Assembly: GCA_902774655.1 (NCBI GenBank)
Contig: CACYJD010000042.1
Coordinates: forward strand, 1-5,789
Source: an uncultured Erysipelotrichaceae bacterium
Lineage (GTDB): Bacteria; Bacillota_I; Bacilli_A; RFN20; CAG-826
Length of the DNA stretch: 5,789 nucleotides
Direction of reading: 5' to 3'
Numbering within the stretch: position 1 is the first letter of the stretch; each line of letters starts with the position of its first letter. The notes beneath the pieces are model-generated. The model was not told the origin of the DNA, did not search any database, and saw only the letters and a list, made by a program, of their open reading frames with translations. A program made the position numbers and the translations under genes. Shown piece by piece: positions 5,787-5,789 of the stretch.

Positions 5787-5789
5787 CAT

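Noticed and set aside
1..5789. Mobile elements, CRISPR arrays, tRNA or rRNA genes, UGA-as-Trp coding
   Set aside because: No direct repeat array, transposase motif or tRNA-like cloverleaf was seen. Tryptophans are encoded by TGG and no gene needs UGA readthrough.

Overview
This AT-rich window looks like chromosomal DNA from a low-GC Firmicute, probably a Bacilli/Erysipelotrichia-type or related gut lineage. The evidence is a lipobox lipoprotein, strong AGGAG-type ribosome binding sites mostly 8 nt from the start codon, T-tailed hairpin terminators, and a Bacillus-sized NagB. Tryptophans are TGG and five of the six genes end in TAA, so nothing suggests UGA recoding. A phosphoglucosamine mutase implies UDP-GlcNAc synthesis and hence a walled cell. 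The species cannot be named from this sequence.

Layout. At the left, one plus-strand gene (37-1143) encodes a lipoprotein with a CxC motif and a CPDC motif in what look like two thioredoxin-like domains. It is convergent with everything else and shares a 12-bp-stem terminator (1147-1175) with the opposing operon. On the minus strand, a two-gene unit (2619 down to 1201) holds a 51-aa rubredoxin-like zinc-ribbon protein and an MtaD-type amidohydrolase. It has its own possible promoter and follows a perfect hairpin terminator at 2692-2715. The rest (5757 down to 2733) is a tightly packed three-gene amino-sugar operon: an HTH-GlmM fusion, a left-handed beta-helix GlmU-C-like acetyltransferase, and NagB.

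How the genes work together. GlmM converts GlcN-6-P to GlcN-1-P. The beta-helix protein has the residues expected for acetylating GlcN-1-P to GlcNAc-1-P. NagB interconverts GlcN-6-P with fructose-6-P plus ammonia. The operon therefore sits on the GlcN-6-P branch point between cell-wall precursor synthesis and glycolysis. No GlmS, NagA or uridyltransferase is present in the window.

The most unusual feature is that the GlmM polypeptide begins with a complete Xre/Cro-type helix-turn-helix DNA-binding domain, joined in one uninterrupted frame with no start codon between the parts. A 15-bp perfect dyad lies just upstream of its start codon and is a candidate operator. This suggests, but does not prove, an enzyme that also acts as the transcriptional sensor of its own pathway.
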